Source of the DNA: Blautia sp. OF03-15BH
GTDB lineage: Bacteria > Bacillota > Clostridia > Lachnospirales > Lachnospiraceae
DNA: 64,000 bases
NCBI RefSeq assembly: GCF_003463065.1
Contig: NZ_QSCM01000010.1
Coordinates: 1-64,000, forward strand
Direction: 5' to 3'
The notes beneath the pieces are model-generated. The model worked only from the letters and a program-made list of their open reading frames with translations. It had not been told where the DNA came from and ran no database searches. Each line of letters starts with the position of its first letter. Positions within the stretch are counted from its first letter, which is position 1. Below, in pieces: positions 58,849 to 64,000 of the stretch. A program made the translations under genes and the position numbers.

Positions 58849-59736
58849 TTATTTTTTCCGGTTGATCAGACTTTTCAGAAGCTCCATAAGAAACGGATTT
58901 TTTTCTTCCAGCGTATCAAGCTCTCCGACCGCCTCATCAGACAGCCGTTTTACATCTTCCCCTGCTTTTTCAATTCCTTCCAGAGTCACATAAGTCGTTT
59001 TGTTGTTTTCTTTATCGCTTCCCACAGGCTTTCCCAGCATTTCCGTAGTACTCACCACATCCAGAATGTCATCCTGGATCTGGAAAGCCAGTCCTACCTT
59101 GCCTGCTACTCTCTCAAGAAGAGCGGTCTTTTCATCGGAAGCCCCGGCAAGGACTGCTCCGATCATCATAGAGGCCTCGATCAGCGCACTGGTCTTTAAA
59201 CGGTAGATAAAATCCAGTCTCTCTCTTTCCAGAGTCTTCCCTTCATATTCCACATCCACACACTGACCGCCCAACATTCCATAAATTCCCGTTTTTCCGG
59301 TCAGGATCTGAAATGCTTTTCCGATCCGCTCATTTCCCGGTTCGATGGAAAAAGCCCGGGCTGCCGTTTCATAAGCATAATTTAAAAGAGCGTCTCCTGC
59401 AAGGATCGCCATGGCCTCCCCATATACCACATGAGTCGTCTTTTTCCCCCGCCGGTACTCATCATTGTCGAGTGCCGGCAGATCGTCGTGGATCAGAGAA
59501 TGGGTATGGATCATCTCCATAGCCGCCATAAAAGGCCAGATCACCTCTCCGGTTCCGCCGAACATCCGGTAGGTTTCTGCCATCAGAAGCGGACGGAGCC
59601 TTTTTCCACCGGCCTGCATACTGTAATTCATTGCCTCAAGGATCGTCTTCTGAAAGCCTTCTTCCCGAGGTAAAAATCCATAAACTGTTTTTTCTGTTTC
59701 CTGTACTTTCTGTTTCAGTTCATCCTCAAAATTCAT
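58849..59736 (-). CDS. ispA: Farnesyl/geranyl diphosphate synthase
   Basis: 295 residues from the ATG at 59736 (GGGAG six bases before). The two Asp motifs are in LIHDDLPALDND (first, long form) and FQIQDDILDVVSTTEMLGK (second). The start overlaps the end of xseB by 11 bases, so the two are coupled. It makes the C15 precursor for bactoprenol and quinones. Confidence 0.95.
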   Translation of the reverse strand: MNFEDELKQKVQETEKTVYGFLPREEGFQKTILEAMNYSMQAGGKRLRPLLMAETYRMFGGTGEVIWPFMAAMEMIHTHSLIHDDLPALDNDEYRRGKKTTHVVYGEAMAILAGDALLNYAYETAARAFSIEPGNERIGKAFQILTGKTGIYGMLGGQCVDVEYEGKTLERERLDFIYRLKTSALIEASMMIGAVLAGASDEKTALLERVAGKVGLAFQIQDDILDVVSTTEMLGKPVGSDKENNKTTYVTLEGIEKAGEDVKRLSDEAVGELDTLEEKNPFLMELLKSLINRKK

Positions 59737-59938
59737 CTGCTTCTCCCTGATCATTCAGTACCAGCATGGCCTTCTCCACCGTGTCGATCTTCTCGCCTGC
59801 AGCTTTTAAAAGCTCCATGCCTTCTTTATATTTTTCAAAGGAATCCTCAAGTGAGATCTCACGGCTTTCCAGGGCTTCCAGAAGGCCTTCCATCTCCTTG
59901 AAAATCTCTTCCAGTGTCTGTTCTTTCTGCTCTGCCAT
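59726..59938 (-). CDS. xseB: Exodeoxyribonuclease VII small subunit
   Basis: 70 residues, all helical (EQTLEEIFKEMEGLLEALES; REISLEDSFEKYKEGMELLK). It joins xseA in degrading single-stranded DNA. It is one base after xseA and overlaps ispA, as expected for the operon. Confidence 0.96.
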   Translation of the reverse strand: MAEQKEQTLEEIFKEMEGLLEALESREISLEDSFEKYKEGMELLKAAGEKIDTVEKAMLVLNDQGEADEF

Positions 59939-61153
59939 TTATCGTTCCTCTTGCTCCTTTTCTTCCACCCTGGCGGAAAGCCTGCCGTCTGCAAAATATA
60001 ACGTCAGCCGCTCTCCGATCCTTGCACTGCCTGCTTTTGTCAGACGTTTTCCGTCCTCCCCGGCCACATATGCATAACCCTGGTTCAGTTTTTTCAACGG
60101 AGAAGCACCGGACAGGCGCTCGATCAGAAGAGCAAGCCTCTGCCTTTCCTCCTGGAGCTTTCCTTCCATCTGCTTTCTGAACAGTTCCTCCAGATCCGCC
60201 AGCCGCTGCTGCTTTTCCAAAAGCTGCTGTCTGGGACTTAAACGTTCCAGTTTCCAGGAAAACGTCTCAAGCTTTTCTCTTTTTTCCTGAAGCCTGTGCT
60301 CCATGAGCCGGTCCAGCCGTTCCTCAAACCCCCGCAGACTCTGAAGGATACTGCCAAGATCTGCCACCGCCAGTTCAGCGGCTGCTGAAGGTGTCGGAGC
60401 CCGCAGATCCGCCACAAAATCTGAGATCGTCGTATCGGTCTCATGACCCACCGCAGAGATCACAGGAGTCTCACAGGCAAAAATAGCCCTGGCCACCTTT
60501 TCCTCATTGAACGCCCAAAGATCTTCCATGGAACCGCCGCCGCGGCCGACGATGATCACATCCACACCGTACCGGTCCAGCACCTCGATCCCTTTTGCGA
60601 TGCTGTCTGCAGCTCCCTCGCCCTGGACCAGGGCCGGGTAGAGCACCAGCTGAACGAAAGGATTTCTCCGTCTGGAGATATTCATGATATCACGGATCGC
60701 CGCTCCTGTGGATGCAGTCACGATACCAAGTGTCTTCACAAAGGCCGGTATGGGCTTTTTATAGGACGGATCAAACATCCCCATTTCGGAAAGTTCCTCC
60801 TTCAGCTGCTCGAACCTTTCATAGAGAAGCCCTGCCCCCTCGCGGATGATCTCTGAAGCATAGAGCTGATAACGCCCATCCCTTTCATAGACACTGATGC
60901 TTCCGAGGACCGTCACCGACTGCCCGTTTTCCATCTGAAAACGCAGACCTTTTCTGGAGCCGGAAAACATCACACAGGGCATGGTACCGGTCTCATCCTT
61001 CAGAGAAAAGTAAATATGACCGGAGGGATGGTATTTACAGTTGGAAACCTCTCCACGGACATAGATCCTCTGCAAAAGGAAATCCTGAGTGAACATATTT
61101 TTGATATACGTGTTTACCTGGCCGACGCTGTAAACATTCCGTTGTGTTTTCAC
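59939..61153 (-). CDS. xseA: Exodeoxyribonuclease VII large subunit
   Basis: 404 residues. An N-terminal OB-fold has YVRGEVSNCKYHPSGHIYFS and LKDETGTMPCVMFSGSRKGL; the catalytic domain has GIVTASTGAAIRDIMNISRR and DVIIVGRGGGSMEDLWAFNE. A long helical region and a short C-terminal domain follow. Overlaps nusB by four bases. Confidence 0.97.
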   Translation of the reverse strand: MKTQRNVYSVGQVNTYIKNMFTQDFLLQRIYVRGEVSNCKYHPSGHIYFSLKDETGTMPCVMFSGSRKGLRFQMENGQSVTVLGSISVYERDGRYQLYASEIIREGAGLLYERFEQLKEELSEMGMFDPSYKKPIPAFVKTLGIVTASTGAAIRDIMNISRRRNPFVQLVLYPALVQGEGAADSIAKGIEVLDRYGVDVIIVGRGGGSMEDLWAFNEEKVARAIFACETPVISAVGHETDTTISDFVADLRAPTPSAAAELAVADLGSILQSLRGFEERLDRLMEHRLQEKREKLETFSWKLERLSPRQQLLEKQQRLADLEELFRKQMEGKLQEERQRLALLIERLSGASPLKKLNQGYAYVAGEDGKRLTKAGSARIGERLTLYFADGRLSARVEEKEQEER

Positions 61154-61557
61154 TGCCGGGCCAGTTTTCCGAGGATTCCGTTGATAAAGGAGGAACTCTC
61201 GTTCTCACCGAAGCTCTTGGCAAGCTCCACGGCCTCATTGATCGCTACTCCAACGGGAATATCTTCATCATAGAACATCTCATATACACCAAGGCGAAGG
61301 ATCGAGAGATCGGATTTACCGATACGCTCCAGCTTCCAGCCCTTTGCAGCACTGGCGATCTTCTCATCGATCTCCGGAAGCACAGCGCAGATATTCTCAT
61401 ATTTTTCTTCAATATAGGCATGGTCCTTTTCACTGATCTCCTTCTCCGGGAAATCTTCGAAGTAGGATTTTACCTGCTCTTTCATTTCGTCTTTACTGTA
61501 AAATTCCACCATGAACAGAAGTTTAAAAATTTCTTCTCTCAGTTCTCGTCTTGTCAT
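61150..61557 (-). CDS. nusB: Transcription antitermination factor NusB
   Basis: 135 residues. The all-helical NusB fold shows RRELREEIFKLLFMVEFYSK, then WKLERIGKSDLSILRLGVYE and EDIPVGVAINEAVELAKSFG with the C-terminal FINGILGKLAR. It acts in rRNA antitermination with NusE/S10. It is upstream of xseA, as in Bacillus, but here folD is missing between them. Confidence 0.97.
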   Translation of the reverse strand: MTRRELREEIFKLLFMVEFYSKDEMKEQVKSYFEDFPEKEISEKDHAYIEEKYENICAVLPEIDEKIASAAKGWKLERIGKSDLSILRLGVYEMFYDEDIPVGVAINEAVELAKSFGENESSSFINGILGKLARQ

Positions 61558-61592
61558 TCTTTTTTCCTCTCAGATGTTTTTATAGCCGAAAA

Positions 61593-61615
61593 GGGATGCC
61601 CGCCTGGGGCATCCC
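61593..61615 (-). terminator. Terminator between asp23 and nusB
   Basis: GGGATGCCC / GGGCATCCC stem read on the minus strand followed by TTTT. Confidence 0.75.
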
Positions 61616-61646
61616 TCCTCATTCAGGGAGTTTTCCGCTCTCCTGG

Positions 61647-62030
61647 TCAATCGTGCTTCTCCATGCAGACACTTGCAATCGTCACATTCACGTCAGAAAC
61701 GGTAAGCCCTGTCATGTTCTCAATGGATGCTTTCACTTTTTCCTGAACCATACGGCTGGTCTTGGGAACGCTGTAACCATAATCGATATTGATCGCTACT
61801 TCTACAGCCACTTCGCCATTCTCTACACTGACTTTGATCCCCTTGGAAAGCTTCTTCATCCCAAGCTTGCTGACCAGTTCGTTTGTAATATTTCCAGCCA
61901 TGCTGGCAACGCCTTCCACCTCTGTGGCAGCGAGACCTGCAATGATCGCAACTACCTCATCCGCAATCTGAACCTGTCCGATGGCCTCGTCAGACTGAAT
62001 CGTATAACTGTTCTGATTTTCCTCTTTCAT
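61647..62030 (-). CDS. Asp23/Gls24 family envelope stress protein
   Basis: 127 residues from MKEENQNSYTIQSDEAIGQV with GGAG four bases before. Core: IADEVVAIIAGLAATEVEGV ASMAG-type end, then SVENGEVAVEVAINIDYGYS and VPKTSRMVQEKVKASIENM TG-type end. It corresponds to Bacillus yqhY, which lies between accC and nusB; here the acc genes are absent. YqhY links to acetyl-CoA carboxylase control in Bacillus, so its partner may be elsewhere. Confidence 0.9.
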   Translation of the reverse strand: MKEENQNSYTIQSDEAIGQVQIADEVVAIIAGLAATEVEGVASMAGNITNELVSKLGMKKLSKGIKVSVENGEVAVEVAINIDYGYSVPKTSRMVQEKVKASIENMTGLTVSDVNVTIASVCMEKHD

Positions 62031-62117
62031 GCTCCAATCCTCCTTACGGCTCTGTAATGCGAAAATCTTCTTTTCCATTATAACAGACTTTACCCGTTTT
62101 GCAAAGGGAAATCTACT

Positions 62118-63707
62118 TTAAGAGCGGCCGAATTCGGTAAGCTTCAGTCCCGGGTTCCGATCCAGAGTCATGCCGACACTCCATGGGTTCACCCAGAGCA
62201 GCAACGGTTTTCCCTTAAGATCCGTTACCTTCTTCATGTCAGAGGTTCCAACCAGTTTATCCAGATCGATCTCCTCGTTTTCGATCCAGCGGATATGTTC
62301 GTAAGGCAGATTCTCCAGAATGATATCTACATTATACTCATTTTTCAGACGGTATTTCAGCACCTCAAACTGCAGGACACCGACAACGCCCACAATGATC
62401 TCCTCCATACCGGTATGGAACTCCTGGAAGATCTGGATCGCACCTTCCTGGGCGATCTGGTTGATCCCTTTTACGAACTGTTTTCTCTTCATGGTATCCA
62501 CCTGACGGACACGGGCAAAATGCTCCGGTGCGAAGGTAGGGATCCCTTCAAAAGCAAATTTCTTTCCGGGTATACAGATCGTATCTCCAATAGAGAAAAC
62601 GCCCGGATCAAACACACCGATGATATCGCCGGCATAAGCCTTGTCCACCACATGACGTTCCTGAGCCATCATCTGCTGTGGCTGGGAAAGGCGCATCTTC
62701 CGGTCACCCTGCACATGATAAACCTCCATATTGGCATCAAACTCGCCGGAACAGATCCGCATGAAAGCAATACGGTCTCTGTGTGCCTTGTTCATGTTTG
62801 CCTGGATCTTAAACACAAAAGCGGAAAAATCCTCTTTGGTCGGCTCGATCAGACCGACATCTGCCTTTCTCGGAAGCGGTGAGGTCGTCATATTCAGGAA
62901 ATGCTTCAGGAAGATTTCCACACCAAAGTTGGTCAGGGCAGAACCGAAGAAGACTGGAGTCAGCTCTCCTTTGTCTACCAGCTCCTGATCGAACTCTGCG
63001 CTGGCACCATCCAGAAGCTCGATCTCTTCCATCAGTTTATCCTTCTGTCCATAGTCCAGGATCTCATCCAGCTCCGGAGAATCCAGAGGGATTTCACGCA
63101 TTTCACCTTCTTTGGTACCTTTTTCCGTATCTGAGAAGACGGTGATCTCCTTGCTTCCACGCTCATAGACACCTTTGAAATGTTTACCGGAACCGATCGG
63201 CCAGTTGATCGGACAGGTTGCGATCCCCAGCTCCTTTTCAATCTCATCCAGCAGATCAAAGGTATCATTGGCATCCCGGTCCAGTTTATTGATAAAAGTA
63301 AAAATAGGGATGTGGCGCATCACACAGACCTTGAAAAGCTTTCTTGTCTGCGCCTCTACACCCTTGGAAGCATCGATGACCATCACTGCGGAATCTGCCG
63401 CCATCAACGTCCGGTAAGTATCTTCAGAGAAGTCCTGATGTCCCGGTGTATCCAGAATATTGATGCAATAATCGTCATAATTAAACTGCAGTACAGAAGA
63501 AGTAACAGAGATACCTCTCTCCTTCTCGATCTCCATCCAGTCGGAAACCGCATGACGGGCAGTTGCTTTTCCTTTTACAGAACCTGCCAGATTGATCGCA
63601 CCTCCGTAAAGCAGGAATTTCTCTGTCAGTGTGGTCTTTCCTGCATCCGGGTGGGAAATAATGGCAAAGGTACGCCTTTTTAGAATTTCATTTGTTTTAT
63701 CAGCCAA
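62118..63707 (-). CDS. prfC: Peptide chain release factor 3
   Basis: 529 residues. The TTG at 63707 is used since GGAGG lies seven bases before it; the frame is open farther upstream, but 63722 would overlap the site itself. G motifs: ISHPDAGKTTLTE, DTPGHQDFSEDT, TFINKLDRDAND, and the later domain with VVGVLQFEVLKYRLKNEYN. It recycles RF1/RF2 after peptide release using GTP. It is not part of the usual spoIIIA-nusB order and seems to have been inserted there. Confidence 0.96.
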   Translation of the reverse strand: MADKTNEILKRRTFAIISHPDAGKTTLTEKFLLYGGAINLAGSVKGKATARHAVSDWMEIEKERGISVTSSVLQFNYDDYCINILDTPGHQDFSEDTYRTLMAADSAVMVIDASKGVEAQTRKLFKVCVMRHIPIFTFINKLDRDANDTFDLLDEIEKELGIATCPINWPIGSGKHFKGVYERGSKEITVFSDTEKGTKEGEMREIPLDSPELDEILDYGQKDKLMEEIELLDGASAEFDQELVDKGELTPVFFGSALTNFGVEIFLKHFLNMTTSPLPRKADVGLIEPTKEDFSAFVFKIQANMNKAHRDRIAFMRICSGEFDANMEVYHVQGDRKMRLSQPQQMMAQERHVVDKAYAGDIIGVFDPGVFSIGDTICIPGKKFAFEGIPTFAPEHFARVRQVDTMKRKQFVKGINQIAQEGAIQIFQEFHTGMEEIIVGVVGVLQFEVLKYRLKNEYNVDIILENLPYEHIRWIENEEIDLDKLVGTSDMKKVTDLKGKPLLLWVNPWSVGMTLDRNPGLKLTEFGRS

Positions 63708-63724
63708 AGCTTTTTCCTCCAAAC

Positions 63725-63747
63725 AGGCAGCCTTGCCAAGGCTGCCT
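63725..63747 (-). terminator. Hairpin between spoIIIAH and prfC
   Basis: AGGCAGCCTTG-GC-AAGGCTGCCT on the minus strand, followed by GTTTGG; likely terminator of the spoIIIA unit, next to the prfC ribosome site. Confidence 0.6.
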
Positions 63748-63834
63748 CTATCTGTTTTCGTTCATCTTCTTATTTTTATACCTTCGCTATTTTACCAACG
63801 AAAAAGAGCTCTGTCAACGGGATTCTTTCTTTCC

Positions 63835-64000
63835 TCAGGAGAGTCTCGGAGTGATGATGATATTTTCACCGGAAATGTTCGTTTTACGCTTGACAATGTC
63901 CTCGATCTGTGCCCGCTCTGCCTCACTGATCTCGGCCTGGTTGATGACAACATCTGCGGTTCCGTCAGAAATACTGACCACTGCATCCAGAAAACCCTTG
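63835..64000 (-). CDS. spoIIIAH: SpoIIIAH C-terminus, cut by window edge
   Basis: The frame reads GFLDAVVSISDGTADVVINQ then AEISEAERAQIEDIVKRKTN and ISGENIIITPRLS, which fits the ring-forming YscJ/FliF-like domain of SpoIIIAH. SpoIIIAH pairs with SpoIIQ across the forespore septum to make the feeding channel. The rest lies to the right of the window. In Bacillus it is the last spoIIIA gene and is upstream of accB; here prfC is next. Confidence 0.85.
   Translation of the reverse strand, partial: KGFLDAVVSISDGTADVVINQAEISEAERAQIEDIVKRKTNISGENIIITPRLS

Overview
The window comes from a low-to-mid GC, endospore-forming Firmicute, most likely a Lachnospiraceae gut bacterium (Blautia/Dorea/Mediterraneibacter-like; inferred from gene content, not tested). 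Evidence is a Spo0A-SpoIVB sporulation block in the Bacillus/Clostridium order, a SpoIIIAH tail, a SpoVB-like flippase, a tmRNA with tag ANDNFALAA, and an LPXTG-like SpaA adhesin. Region 1 (1-11,150) is a mobile element of prophage or phage-satellite type that continues past the left edge. It holds an IS200/IS605 transposase fragment, a minus-strand replication module (HUH Rep, RNase H-like, HNH), small phage genes, a Bro-N/ORF6C antirepressor, a divergent CI/Cro-like switch with repeated 17-bp operators, an ImmA/IrrE protease, a cargo segment (secreted Cys-repeat protein, proteasome-fold protein, Uma2 nuclease) and a large serine recombinase at the right end. Immediately after the recombinase comes the 3' part of a CotJC-type manganese catalase gene that lacks its 5' end, so the element appears to sit inside a sporulation/spore-coat gene, as the skin element and SPbeta do in sigK and spsM. 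Region 2 (11.8-28.6 kb) is chromosomal accessory DNA: a metallophosphoesterase, a ~2040-residue SpaA-repeat adhesin with a long leader and a 16-residue upstream ORF, a membrane-tethered Mrr-type nuclease, a sugar-kinase-like protein, a secreted class-A beta-lactamase-like protein, a shikimate dehydrogenase, and a CpsD/Wzz/CpsB tyrosine-kinase regulatory trio whose phosphatase carries an unusual extracytoplasmic half, next to a secreted Big2-like protein. Region 3 (28.7-44.5 kb) is core metabolism on the minus strand: eno-secG-rnr-smpB-ssrA, gpmI, hom, tldE-tldD, and gap-pgk-tpiA, then a plus-strand PHP histidinol phosphatase. Region 4 (44.5-50.7 kb) has iscR-iscS-nifU, a SpoVB-like flippase, a cell-wall-binding-repeat protein and glycogen synthase. 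Region 5 (50.8-64 kb) is the minus-strand order spoIIIAH-(prfC)-asp23-nusB-xseA-xseB-ispA-dxs-tlyA-nadK-argR-recN-spoIVB-spo0A, close to the Bacillus order but with prfC and no accBC or folD. No tRNA, rRNA or CRISPR array was seen. The most interesting signals are the element interrupting cotJC, a pair of promoter-hairpin modules with compensatory stem changes, dispersed structured intergenic repeats, and a structured spo0A leader.
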